Positions 10,213 through 21,349 of a DNA stretch of 64,000 nucleotides are shown here, in pieces (positions within the stretch are counted from its first letter, which is position 1; every line of letters starts with the position of its first letter). The position numbers and the translations under genes were made by a program. The DNA lies in assembly GCA_016791445.1 (NCBI GenBank), contig JAEUMP010000025.1:186001-250000 (forward strand), in the 5' to 3' direction. Source of the DNA: Hyphomonadaceae bacterium. GTDB taxonomy: Bacteria; Pseudomonadota; Alphaproteobacteria; Caulobacterales; Aquidulcibacteraceae. Below the pieces are notes generated by a model. The model had not been told where the DNA came from, ran no database searches, and saw only the letters and a program-made list of their open reading frames with translations.

Positions 10213-11580
10213 ATGATCCGGAAGGCAGTGCTCGCGTCGTGCGTGGCGGCGGCGGCTGTGTTGGCGACGGGAGCGGCGATTGCGCAACGCGCGCCGCAGC
10301 AGGTCGTGACGCCGCCGAAGGCGTCCTACTGGGTCAGCGCGACGACGGGGTCGGGGCTTCTGGGCTTCGCCGCGCCGCAGGGCGGGGAGCGGCCAGGCAT
10401 GATGGACGGCATGCGCATGGCGCGGCAGATGATGGCCGGGGGTGGCGTATCGCGTCAGCTGCAACTCGATCTCGGATCGACGCTCGCGCCCACCGGCGGC
10501 GCGCCGAAGGCGGAGCACACCCCCGCCGCCGCGCTCGGCGTACGCGGCACGCTGCCTCTGCACACCCCGACACCCGCCGCGCCGGGACAGGCGCGGCCGG
10601 GGGAGCCTGAGCGTCCGCGTGGACGTCTGTTGATCTACTGGGGCTGCGGGGAGCGGGCGCGCGCCGGGCAGCCCGTCATCATCGATTTCGCACGCGTTGC
10701 GCAGGGCGAGTGGCCGACCGGCCTTTCCGCCGTCACGGTGAACGCGCCGAACCCGCCGTCATCACGTTCGCATCGCACCTTCGGCGACTGGCCCAACTCG
10801 ATCCGCCCCAACGGGTCGGTGGCGCTGCCGTCGACAGCCTCCTTGCTCGGGGAGCATGTGGTGCGCGGCAACTACGCGCCTGACATCCGTTTCACTGCGG
10901 CGCAGGACTTCATGGCGCCGATCACCTTCACCACGAACGAGAAGACTTCTTCAGGCGCAGTGAACTTCGCGTGGTCGCCCGTGCCGACGGCGACGGGCTA
11001 TGCCGGCTGGACGTTCGGCGCGAAGGGCGACGACATCGTGTTCTGGTCGACGAGCGAGTCGAAGGCGTTCGGCGTGTTCCAGGACTACATCCCGCCGGCG
11101 GAAGTCGCCCGTCTCGTACGCGAACGCGCCGTGCTCGCGCCGACGACCACGACCTGCACCGTGCCGAAGGACGTGATGGATGCTATCGGCGCCAACAGCG
11201 GCGCGCCCGATCAACGCACCGGCGGCGGCATGCTGTTCTTCACCGCCTACGGGCCGGAGCAGAACATCATCTATCCCGAACGTCCCGCCGACGTGCGCAC
11301 GCCGTGGAACCAGGAGTATTTCGTCAAGATCCGCCACCGCTCGCAGACCATGCAGATGCTCGGTCAGAACATGGGCGACATGTCGGCCGGCGCGCGGGGC
11401 GCACAGCCGCAGATGACCGCAGAGGAACGATGCCGCATGCAGCGCGAGCAGCAGGGCTCCGTCGGCAGCAGCATCGGCGCGGCCACGGGCATTCCCGGCG
11501 CGGGCGCGATCGGCGGCATGATCGGTCGCAACCGCAACAAGCAGAAGCAGCCCGCCGATCCGGCTTGCCCGCCTGAATGA
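10213..11580 (+). CDS. secreted protein of unknown function
   Basis: A 455-residue exported protein. A signal peptide is clear (MIRKAVLASC then an Ala-rich core ending AAIAQ). The middle reads like repeated beta-sandwich segments, with WGCGE near residue 145 and a fibronectin-like PVPTATGYAGW segment. The C-terminal tail changes character: GSSIGAATGIPGAGAIGGMIG is a glycine-zipper-like stretch, followed by a basic RNRNKQKQ and a terminal PACPPE. I do not recognise a named domain. It stands 78 bp after the aminotransferase and meets the convergent 11584 gene with 3 bp between stops. Confidence 0.75.
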   Translation: MIRKAVLASCVAAAAVLATGAAIAQRAPQQVVTPPKASYWVSATTGSGLLGFAAPQGGERPGMMDGMRMARQMMAGGGVSRQLQLDLGSTLAPTGGAPKAEHTPAAALGVRGTLPLHTPTPAAPGQARPGEPERPRGRLLIYWGCGERARAGQPVIIDFARVAQGEWPTGLSAVTVNAPNPPSSRSHRTFGDWPNSIRPNGSVALPSTASLLGEHVVRGNYAPDIRFTAAQDFMAPITFTTNEKTSSGAVNFAWSPVPTATGYAGWTFGAKGDDIVFWSTSESKAFGVFQDYIPPAEVARLVRERAVLAPTTTTCTVPKDVMDAIGANSGAPDQRTGGGMLFFTAYGPEQNIIYPERPADVRTPWNQEYFVKIRHRSQTMQMLGQNMGDMSAGARGAQPQMTAEERCRMQREQQGSVGSSIGAATGIPGAGAIGGMIGRNRNKQKQPADPACPPE

Positions 11581-11583
11581 CGA

Positions 11584-12393
11584 TCAGGGCTTCGCGTCGA
11601 GTTTCGCGACCACCTCGTTCGTCAGTTCGTCCCGCGCGGCCGGCGACAGCTTGCGCACCGCGTTGAGCAGCCGACCGATGGAGCGCTCGCGGTTGATGCG
11701 CGAGACGATCACGCCGACGCCGAGGCCGATCAGGATGATCACGGCGACGGCGGCGAAACCGATGAGGAGTCCCGTGAGGCCGCCCGCCTGTTCCAGGGAG
11801 CGCTCGATGACGTCGCGAGTCGTCAGCCAGGCGATCGTCACGTTCAGGCCCACGAGCGCGGCGGCCGCGAGCAGAAGTGCAGGCACGACTCCCGAACGCG
11901 TGTAGCGGTTCAGGAGCACGCCACCGACGATCGCGGCGATGAAGGTCATCGGCAACGAGATGATCGAGATGGCGAGAACGATCACTTCCGGATGGTCGCT
12001 CAGCGCCTCGGGCGGCGCCAGCGCGCCCAGCACGCCGAAGATCGAGACCGAGGCAATGAAGGTGACGAACTGGTTCCAGGCGAACATGAGCGTCGCCGCG
12101 ATCACGCCGGTGACGAACCAGGGCGACAGGTCCGGCCGCACGAGGCTGGCGCCGCTCGAGCGGTCGAGCGCCTGCTTGATGGTGCGGTTGACAGCGGGGA
12201 AGGCGAAGAAGGCGAGGCCGATGACGCTGTCGCGGATCTTCTCGTCGATGAAGGTGAGCTGCCGCACCAGCGGCGCCCCCAGCTGGATCGCCGCCAAGAC
12301 TATCACCAGCGCCAGGACCAGCGCGATGGCCTCGCGTGCGTTGCTCGGCGCGCGCAGGCCTCCTCCGCCCTTCTGGACGACCTCTTCAGACAT
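11584..12393 (-). CDS. multi-pass inner-membrane protein of unknown function
   Basis: A 269-residue protein with about six hydrophobic segments, including IALVLALVIVLAAIQL, VTGVIAATLMFAWNQFV, ISIISLPMTFIAAIVGGVLL, ALLLAAAALVGL and VAVIILIGLGVGVIV. The C-terminal 50 residues are soluble and helical with basic and acidic residues (INRERSIGRLLNAVRKLS). ATG at 12393 gives MSEEVVQKGGGGLR; a longer frame to 12417 adds 8 residues. It is divergent from groES across about 220 bp that hold the groES promoter. No family recognised. Confidence 0.7.
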   Translation of the reverse strand: MSEEVVQKGGGGLRAPSNAREAIALVLALVIVLAAIQLGAPLVRQLTFIDEKIRDSVIGLAFFAFPAVNRTIKQALDRSSGASLVRPDLSPWFVTGVIAATLMFAWNQFVTFIASVSIFGVLGALAPPEALSDHPEVIVLAISIISLPMTFIAAIVGGVLLNRYTRSGVVPALLLAAAALVGLNVTIAWLTTRDVIERSLEQAGGLTGLLIGFAAVAVIILIGLGVGVIVSRINRERSIGRLLNAVRKLSPAARDELTNEVVAKLDAKP

Positions 12394-12488
12394 GTCCGTT
12401 CTCCCCTTGCCCGCCAAGGGTAGGGGGGATCGGTCGGACGGGCAAACCCCGGCAGGCCGACGGCGGCGATTTCCGGGTAGCCGGCGCC

Positions 12489-12517
12489 TTGACGGTCCGG
12501 CGCGGCGGGCCTATCTC
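12489..12517 (+). promoter_or_regulatory. groES promoter, heat-shock-like
   Basis: TTGACG (12489-12494), a 17-bp spacer and TATCTC (12512-12517) give a vegetative-like promoter. Read with flanking bases it also fits the alphaproteobacterial sigma-32 pattern (CTTG, then CYTAT-T about 17 bp on): CTTG begins at 12488 and CCTATCT follows at 12510. The predicted start site lies at about 12524, directly before the CIRCE-like element. Dual control by sigma-32 and HrcA is known for groESL in this class. Confidence 0.65.
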
Positions 12518-12524
12518 CCGCCCG

Positions 12525-12551
12525 CTAGCAGCCGGCGGCGGTGAGTGCCAA
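12525..12551 (+). promoter_or_regulatory. CIRCE-like operator (HrcA site) of groESL
   Basis: CTAGCAGCC, a 9-bp spacer and GAGTGCCAA match the CIRCE consensus TTAGCACTC-N9-GAGTGCTAA at 6 of 9 and 8 of 9 positions, with exactly the consensus spacing. The site covers the predicted transcription start and lies 64 bp before the groES start codon, as expected for HrcA repression. The left arm is weak. Confidence 0.65.
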
Positions 12552-12615
12552 CGGGCCTTTGCCCTCCGGCTGCGAGACTTTCATATCGGTAGAGCAACCC
12601 AGAAGGAGAGGCCCC

Positions 12616-12936
12616 GTGGCGAATTTCCGTCCCCTCGGCGACCGCGTTCTCGTGAAGCGCGTGAAGGAAGAAGAAAAGACCAAGGGCGGGATCATCATCC
12701 CGGACACCGCCCAGGAAAAGCCCCAGGAAGGCGAAGTCGTGGCCGTCGGTCCCGGCGCCCGTGACGAAGACGGCGAGCGCATCGAGATGGACGTGAAGGT
12801 CGGCGACCGCATCCTGTTCGGCAAGTGGTCGGGCACGGAAGTGAAGGTCGACGGCGAAGATCTCCTCATCATGAAGGAGAGCGACATTCTCGGCGTCATC
12901 GACGCCGCGCCGGCGAAGGGCAAGAAGGCCGCCTGA
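12616..12936 (+). CDS. groES: co-chaperonin GroES
   Basis: GroES caps the GroEL ring during ATP-driven protein folding. The protein starts at GTG 12616 with AGAAGGAGAG upstream and reads [16 protein letters not shown], the canonical start. The mobile loop segment [14 protein letters not shown] and the closing [14 protein letters not shown] are recognisable. At 106 residues it is slightly longer than the usual 95-105 because of an Ala/Lys tail. It is 50 bp upstream of groEL in the expected bicistronic operon. Confidence 0.98.
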   Translation: MANFRPLGDRVLVKRVKEEEKTKGGIIIPDTAQEKPQEGEVVAVGPGARDEDGERIEMDVKVGDRILFGKWSGTEVKVDGEDLLIMKESDILGVIDAAPAKGKKAA

Positions 12937-12980
12937 TCAGGCGCCTCTTCGTCCACCCCAGTTCTCAAATCAGAAGGTAG

Positions 12981-14633
<1,653 letters not shown>

Positions 14634-14664
14634 GAGGTTCAGTCGCACATCGCGAAGTAGCAGG

Positions 14665-14693
14665 AGAGGCGGGCCGAAAGGTCCGCCTCTTTT
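14665..14693 (+). terminator. Rho-independent terminator of groESL
   Basis: An 11-bp stem (arms 14665-14675 and 14680-14690, one G-U pair) with a GAAA tetraloop is followed directly by TTT. It lies 32 bp after the groEL stop on the same strand. Confidence 0.85.
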
Positions 14694-14803
14694 GCTTGGG
14701 CGTAGGATCCTTCCATCGACTTTGCCGGCGTCGAAGGACGGGCGAAGAAAAGTGGGGCGCGGCTTTCACCGCGCCCCGGGGTCGGATTCGATGCGGCGTC
14801 GGA

Positions 14804-15244
14804 TCAGCGCGGCGTCGGGTAGATCATCGGCTCGGTGAGGGTCAGGCCCGTGGCGGGCACGTCGACTTTCACGGTCGCGAAGGTGGGCGGCGCGGTGAGG
14901 CCAGCGCTCTTGGACATGGCCCAGCCTTCCTTCGGCTGGCCGTCCGCCTCGCGTTGCATCTGGTAGTCGCCGTTCTCGTCATGCATCGCGGCGAAGGCAT
15001 AGGCGCCGGGCGTGACGTTCTGGAACACCAGCGTGACCGAGCCGTCCGCGGCGGGCGGCTGCGCCATGGCCGCATAGGCGCCTTGGGACTTCATGAACTG
15101 CTCCTCGGTCTGCAGCGTGCCGAGGATCGCGCCTGGCTTGGCTTTCACGCCGGTGAGCGTGACGCGAACTTCTCCCGCGAAGGCGGCGCCGGCGAGGGCG
15201 GTGAAGGCGATAGCGGTCAGGGCCGAAAGGCGGGCGAGGGTCAT
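14804..15244 (-). CDS. DUF2141 domain secreted protein
   Basis: A 146-residue exported protein of the DUF2141 family. A signal peptide is evident (MTLARLSALTAIAFTALAGAAFA). The mature part carries family features: VRVTLTGVKAKPGAI near the start, a VTPGAYAFAAMHDENGD loop and a terminal TLTEPMIYPTPR. The ATG at 15244 follows AAGGAGA; the frame continues 18 codons upstream but without support. Function is unknown. It is divergent from nhaA, sharing a 139-bp AT-richer gap that holds an inverted repeat. Confidence 0.8.
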   Translation of the reverse strand: MTLARLSALTAIAFTALAGAAFAGEVRVTLTGVKAKPGAILGTLQTEEQFMKSQGAYAAMAQPPAADGSVTLVFQNVTPGAYAFAAMHDENGDYQMQREADGQPKEGWAMSKSAGLTAPPTFATVKVDVPATGLTLTEPMIYPTPR

Positions 15245-15299
15245 GTCTTGTCTCCTTGGCGTGGTCCCCGGGGTGGGGATGAGCGATGTATCTACCAAC

Positions 15300-15318
15300 T
15301 ACTTTGAACTGTAAAGTA
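15300..15318. promoter_or_regulatory. inverted repeat, operator-like, between the DUF2141 gene and nhaA
   Basis: TACTTT (15300-15305) and AAAGTA (15313-15318) are perfect inverted arms with a 7-bp spacer; ACTTT then recurs immediately downstream. The patch is notably AT-rich against its surroundings and lies between two divergent starts (15244 and 15384), a position suited to an operator shared by both genes. No cognate regulator is adjacent. Confidence 0.45.
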
Positions 15319-15383
15319 CTTTTTCTCAGGATAACGCCAGTTTTTGTAGCTCCGTGTCGCCAACCTCGCTAACCCGCCCGGCC

Positions 15384-16640
15384 ATGGCTTCATCTTCCTA
15401 CGCTTCGAACAAGTGGTGGCACCGCGACACCACCCCCGGATACATCCTGCTTGCCGCGACGGCGCTCTCCTTCCTGCTGCAAAACAGCGGGGCGGGGGAC
15501 GCGTTCCGCGCCTTCCTGAAGACCGATGTGGACATCAACGTGGCGGGCTATTCGGCCCACTACACGGTGGTGAAGCTCGTGAAGGACGCCCTGATGGCGG
15601 TGTTCTTCCTCTATGTCGGTCTCGAGCTGAAGCGCGAGTGCATCGAGGGCCCGTTCCGCAATCTGCGCGAGGCGGCCTTGCCGGCGATGGGCGCGGTGGG
15701 CGGCATGCTTGCGCCCGCAGCGCTCTACATCCTCGTGGCGCTGCATCTGCATCCTGAGGGCGACGCGGAATATCTGCGCGGCTGGGCGATCCCGTCGGCG
15801 ACGGACATCGCGTTCGCGGTCGGCGTGCTCTCGCTGCTCGGCAACCGCGTGCCGGGGGGCTTGCGCCTCTTCCTGCTCGCGCTCGCGATCGCCGACGATC
15901 TCGGCGCCATTCTCATCATCGCGCTCTTCTATTCGGGCGATATCGCGATGGGGCCGCTGGCGATTTCCGGCGCGATCTTCGCGGCGATGATGGCGATGAA
16001 CTGGATCAAGGTGAAGGCGCTCTGGCCCTACATTATCGGCGCGATCGCGCTTTGGTTCGCGATGGCGAAAACGGGCGTGTCGCCGACGCTTGCAGGCGTG
16101 CTCGCCGCGCTCGCGGTGCCGATGCGCCGGCCTGACGGCGGTTCGCCGCTCGTCGATTTGGAACACGCGCTCAAGCTGCCGGTGCAACTCGGCATCATGC
16201 CGGTGTTTGCGCTCGCAGTGGCGGGCGTCAATCTGGCGGGCGAAAGCCTCGCCGGCGTCTTTCATCCGGTGACCCTCGGTATCGCGGCGGGTCTTGTGAT
16301 CGGCAAACCGCTCGGGATCGTCACGCTGACGTGGCTCGCGGGGAAACTTCTGAAGCAGCCGACGCCTGCGACCATCCTGCAGATGGCGGGCGTCGCGATG
16401 ATCGCCGGCATCGGCTTCACGATGAGTCTCTTCGTCGGCGCGCTCGCCTTCCCGACGCATCCAGAGCTTGAGGCCTATGTGCGCTTCGGCGTGCTCGGCG
16501 GATCGACTCTCGCGGCGATCGGCGGCCTGCTGCTCTTGTCTTCGGTGCTGCCGAAGCACGAAGCGAAGGACCCGAATACGCCGCTGTCGTTCGAGGAAGA
16601 GGTCGCCGAAGAACGCGGCGTGCTTGAGAACAAGGACTGA
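15384..16640 (+). CDS. nhaA: Na+/H+ antiporter NhaA
   Basis: An inner-membrane sodium/proton antiporter for pH and sodium homeostasis. About 12 membrane segments are visible in 418 residues. The ion-binding pair D171-D172 in LAIADDLGAI and D141 in PSATDIAFAVG correspond to E. coli NhaA D163/D164 and D133. The LVIGKPLGI segment provides the conserved lysine. The C-terminal 25 residues are acidic (SFEEEVAEERG). I start at ATG 15384; a GTG ten codons upstream is possible, and neither has an obvious ribosome binding site. Confidence 0.96.
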   Translation: MASSSYASNKWWHRDTTPGYILLAATALSFLLQNSGAGDAFRAFLKTDVDINVAGYSAHYTVVKLVKDALMAVFFLYVGLELKRECIEGPFRNLREAALPAMGAVGGMLAPAALYILVALHLHPEGDAEYLRGWAIPSATDIAFAVGVLSLLGNRVPGGLRLFLLALAIADDLGAILIIALFYSGDIAMGPLAISGAIFAAMMAMNWIKVKALWPYIIGAIALWFAMAKTGVSPTLAGVLAALAVPMRRPDGGSPLVDLEHALKLPVQLGIMPVFALAVAGVNLAGESLAGVFHPVTLGIAAGLVIGKPLGIVTLTWLAGKLLKQPTPATILQMAGVAMIAGIGFTMSLFVGALAFPTHPELEAYVRFGVLGGSTLAAIGGLLLLSSVLPKHEAKDPNTPLSFEEEVAEERGVLENKD

Positions 16641-16646
16641 TCTTTT

Positions 16647-16668
16647 CCTCTCCCGCTTGCGGGAGAGG
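16647..16668. repeat. short palindrome between convergent nhaA and TonB receptor genes
   Basis: CCTCTCCCGC and its exact reverse complement are separated by 2 bp. It lies between two converging stops and may form a bidirectional stem, but neither side has a clear T-run. Near-copies occur at 18792-18814 and 22298-22321, so it looks like a dispersed REP-like element rather than a locus-specific terminator. Confidence 0.6.
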
Positions 16669-16670
16669 GG

Positions 16671-18764
16671 TCAGCGCCTTGCCCGGATGCCGACAGTCAG
16701 CGCGCGGCCTTCCGCAGGGAAGTAGCGGTCGTTGCCGAAGGCGAAGTCGGCGCGCTCGGCGTAGCGCGTGTCGGCGAGATTTCGCACGGCGGCGTAGAAA
16801 TCGACTGCATCGGTCGCCGCCCAGCGCGCGCGCACGTCGAAGACGTCGTGGCCCGGATAGCGGCGCGTGCCGGCGGCGTTGGTGAGGTACTCGCCCATAT
16901 GCGTCCAGGCGATCTCGGCGGCGAATGTCTCTGCGGGAGCCCATGTCAGCTGCACATTCGCCAGCCTGCGCGGCGCGCTGTCGATGTCGGTTCCGCTGAC
17001 GATGCTTTCGCCCGCGCGCGTGACGGGGTCGTCGAAGCGATAGGTGTGCTCGGCGTAGCTCGCCCAGCCGGAAATCTCGAAAGTCTCGCCCAGCGGCGCC
17101 GTTCCCGAAAACTCCACGCCCTGATGGCGCGTGCGCGCGAACGGCACGGTGAAGCCATCCGCATTGCGGAAGGCGCTGTTCTTTTTTTCCATCGTGTAGA
17201 GCGCAATCTCCAAGCGTGCGCCGTTATCCAATGAAAGGCGGTAGCCAAGCTCGGCGCTGTCGATGGTCTCGGCTTTCTGTTCGCCGGGCTGTTGCAGTGT
17301 CTGCAACGAATAGAGATCGCTTACCTGCGGCGCGCGGGCGCCGCGCGCGAGGTTGAGCCACATGCTTGAGGCGTCAGTGACGGAGTAGATCACGCCGAGT
17401 TTCGGCGTCAGAGTCTCGAACGCGTCGCTGCGGTCGGCGGCGCGGCGGAAGCGGCCGACATCGCCGGTGGGTGCGTGGTTGTCGTAGTCGTAGCTGCTCC
17501 GTTCGCCGCGCAGACCCGCGACGAGGCGCCAGTCAGTCGCGAACGCCCAGCTTGCTTGCGCGTAGGCGGCGAGAACCGTCGCGTCGACGGTGTAGTCGTA
17601 GTGAAGGCCCTGCGTATATCCCGCTGGTTGTGTCGCTCGGGTCTGGAATTCGCGCAGGTCGCCTGTCGTGCGGTCCACATCGACGCCGACGATCAGCGAA
17701 AAACGATCCGAGGGATCCCAGTAGAGTGCGCTCTGTACGCCGCCGCCATTTTGCGAAGTTTCCTCCAGCGCCCGCGAGGGCAGGAAGTGCTGCAGCAGAT
17801 CGGTATCGATCCATCGCGCAAACGGCGTGATTGCGATGGCGATATCGTCGCCGAAGTCGCGCGACAATGTCGCTTGCGCGCGCACGACCTTTGAATTGCG
17901 ATAGGCCTCAGGATTTGCGTTCGCACGTGAGAGCGCTTCGCTGCGATAGGCGTTCGCTCCTTCGATGAAGCCCGCCGTTTCCTGTTCGAGATTGACGAAG
18001 ACGAGGCGGGACTCGAGGGACCATGACCCGAACTGCGTGTCGAAACCGGCGAGCAAGTGCTGTTCGTCGATCCCGGCGTTGTCGCGCCACCCGTCTTCGT
18101 GCTTCGCAGCCACTCCGAGCGTGACCCGTCGCTTCAACGGCGCGTTGGCGGCGGCGATGCAGTCGGTGCGGGCTTCATCGGTGCAGAGGAGTGAAAGTCC
18201 TTCGCGGTGATCCAGCACCGCAAGCGCCGAAGCGGCGTACCGACCGAACGATCCTGCGGAGACATCGATCGAAACTGGATGCGCGCGCGCTCCTTCGCGC
18301 GCCGTCACCACATTCACCACGCCATGCACGGCGTTCGAGCCGTAGAGCGCAGACCCCGGTCCGCGCGTCACTTCCACGCGATCCGCGAAGTCGAGGCTCG
18401 TCTCGTAGAGGGCGTTGATGTTGGAAAATCCCGGCGCGCGGATCGGCACGCCGTCTTCGAGCACGAGAAACGATCCCGCACCCTGTCCGCCCGTCAGCAC
18501 CGGCGAGCGGATCGCCGGGAGGCTCTCGACGCCCGAGCCGCGATGGATCGCGACGCCGGGCAAACGGTTCAGCGCCTCGCTCGGCGCCTGAGCGCCGACG
18601 CGTGAGAGGTCCTCGCCGGAAAGGGCTGACGCGTTTGACGGCAGCGTCGCGACAGCCTGTGCGCGGCGTTCTGCGGTGATGACGATCTCGTCGTCCGCGT
18701 GCGCGGCGAACGGCAGGAGCGAGAGGCCGGCGCAGAGAAAAAAACAGAAAGGCATGCGGCGCAT
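16671..18764 (-). CDS. TonB-dependent outer-membrane receptor
   Basis: A 697-residue outer-membrane active transporter. After a signal peptide (MRRMPFCFFLCAGLSLLPFAAHA) comes a TonB-box-like DDEIVITAERR, a plug domain (ALNRLPGVAIHRG, GSFLVLEDGVPI, VEVTRGPGSALYGSNAVHGVVNVVT) and a beta-barrel with alternating aromatic strands. The ligand is unknown; there is no cobalamin riboswitch or iron-related neighbour. The protein ends VGIRARR, so the C-terminal aromatic residue usual for BAM-inserted barrels is missing and replaced by arginine. The ATG at 18764 gives the signal peptide; a frame to 18842 runs into the preceding gene. Confidence 0.92.
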   Translation of the reverse strand: MRRMPFCFFLCAGLSLLPFAAHADDEIVITAERRAQAVATLPSNASALSGEDLSRVGAQAPSEALNRLPGVAIHRGSGVESLPAIRSPVLTGGQGAGSFLVLEDGVPIRAPGFSNINALYETSLDFADRVEVTRGPGSALYGSNAVHGVVNVVTAREGARAHPVSIDVSAGSFGRYAASALAVLDHREGLSLLCTDEARTDCIAAANAPLKRRVTLGVAAKHEDGWRDNAGIDEQHLLAGFDTQFGSWSLESRLVFVNLEQETAGFIEGANAYRSEALSRANANPEAYRNSKVVRAQATLSRDFGDDIAIAITPFARWIDTDLLQHFLPSRALEETSQNGGGVQSALYWDPSDRFSLIVGVDVDRTTGDLREFQTRATQPAGYTQGLHYDYTVDATVLAAYAQASWAFATDWRLVAGLRGERSSYDYDNHAPTGDVGRFRRAADRSDAFETLTPKLGVIYSVTDASSMWLNLARGARAPQVSDLYSLQTLQQPGEQKAETIDSAELGYRLSLDNGARLEIALYTMEKKNSAFRNADGFTVPFARTRHQGVEFSGTAPLGETFEISGWASYAEHTYRFDDPVTRAGESIVSGTDIDSAPRRLANVQLTWAPAETFAAEIAWTHMGEYLTNAAGTRRYPGHDVFDVRARWAATDAVDFYAAVRNLADTRYAERADFAFGNDRYFPAEGRALTVGIRARR

Positions 18765-18791
18765 ATAGGGCGGGCAGGCGATCGTAGCGAA

Positions 18792-18814
18792 CCCTCTCCC
18801 GCAGGACGGGAGGG
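18792..18814. repeat. short palindrome upstream of the TonB receptor gene
   Basis: CCCTCTCCCGC faces CGGGAGGG across AGGA, an imperfect copy of the palindrome at 16647-16668. It lies in the 56-bp gap between the GNAT stop and the receptor start. Confidence 0.45.
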
Positions 18815-18820
18815 AATGCG

Positions 18821-20382
<1,562 letters not shown>

Positions 20383-20431
20383 CTAGCGGGGGTCGGCGGA
20401 AGGGGCAATCGGCCCCTGTCGCCGCAGCCGC

Positions 20432-21250
20432 TTAGGTAAGGCCGAGCCGCCTGCGGACGGCATCTGCGGTCTCGCCCGTCTCGCGCAGGGCGTGCAGCGT
20501 CGCTGCGCGATCGCGCTTGGCGAGCCGCTTGCCGTCGGCGCCGACGATGAGGGCGTGATGGCGGTAGGCCGGCGTGGGCCAACCCATCAGCTTCTGCAGC
20601 AGGACGTGCAGGTGCGCGGCCTCGCGCAGGTCCTCGCCCCGGATCACGTGAGTCACACCCTGCAGCGCATCGTCGTGGACGCTCGCGAGGTGGTAGCTTG
20701 TTGGGAAGTCCTTGCGCGCGAGGATGGCGTCGCCGAGACGGTGGGGTTCGGCGTGCGTACGCACGCCATCGCAGTCGAAGGCGAGCGGACCGTCGATGGC
20801 GTCGAGCGCGCGATCGAGCCACAGGCGCCATGCGAAGGGCTGTCGCGCCGCGAGGCGTTCGGCCTCATCGGGCGCGGGTCCGCCGCGGACGACTTCCGCC
20901 GGCCCATGCGGCGCCTGTTGGCTTTCGTCGGCAAGCTCACGCCGCGTGCGGAAATCACGGTAGACAAGGCCGCGCGCGATGAGATCGTCCAGAACGCGCG
21001 CGTAGGCGCCCATGTGTTCGGACTGGCGCCGAACCGGCGTTTCCCAGTCGATGCCCAGCCAGGCGAGATCCTCGAAGATCGCCGCGTCGAATTCCGGGCG
21101 GCAACGGCCCGCGTCGAGATCTTCGATCCGCAGCAGGAAGCGCCCGCACGCCGCGCGCGCCGCGTCGAACGCCGTCAGCGCCGAAAAAGCGTGGCCCAGA
21201 TGCAGGCGCCCCGTGGGCGAGGGTGCAAAGCGGGTGACGAAGTCAGCCAT
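20432..21250 (-). CDS. gluQ: glutamyl-Q tRNA(Asp) synthetase
   Basis: GluQ-RS attaches glutamate to the queuosine of tRNA(Asp); it is a truncated paralogue of glutamyl-tRNA synthetase lacking the anticodon-binding domain. The 272-residue length fits. RFAPSPTGRLHLGHA carries the HIGH motif, LLRIEDLDAGR the substrate region, and KRLAKRD replaces KMSKS. The ATG at 21250 begins MADFVTRFAPSPTG, as in the family; the open frame upstream to 21664 is antisense to the DUF4349 gene and is rejected. Confidence 0.93.
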   Translation of the reverse strand: MADFVTRFAPSPTGRLHLGHAFSALTAFDAARAACGRFLLRIEDLDAGRCRPEFDAAIFEDLAWLGIDWETPVRRQSEHMGAYARVLDDLIARGLVYRDFRTRRELADESQQAPHGPAEVVRGGPAPDEAERLAARQPFAWRLWLDRALDAIDGPLAFDCDGVRTHAEPHRLGDAILARKDFPTSYHLASVHDDALQGVTHVIRGEDLREAAHLHVLLQKLMGWPTPAYRHHALIVGADGKRLAKRDRAATLHALRETGETADAVRRRLGLT

Positions 21251-21349
21251 TGCGTTCGTGCATAGCACCTGTACGCGCCACGCAAGAGCCGCCATGACTT
21301 TGACGTGACGTCGTACTAGGCCGGAAACCTGAAAAGGGAGCGGGACGAC

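Noticed and set aside
18765..18820. Cobalamin or other riboswitch upstream of the TonB receptor
   Set aside because: The gap is only 56 bp and holds a short palindrome; there is no room for a cobalamin aptamer.
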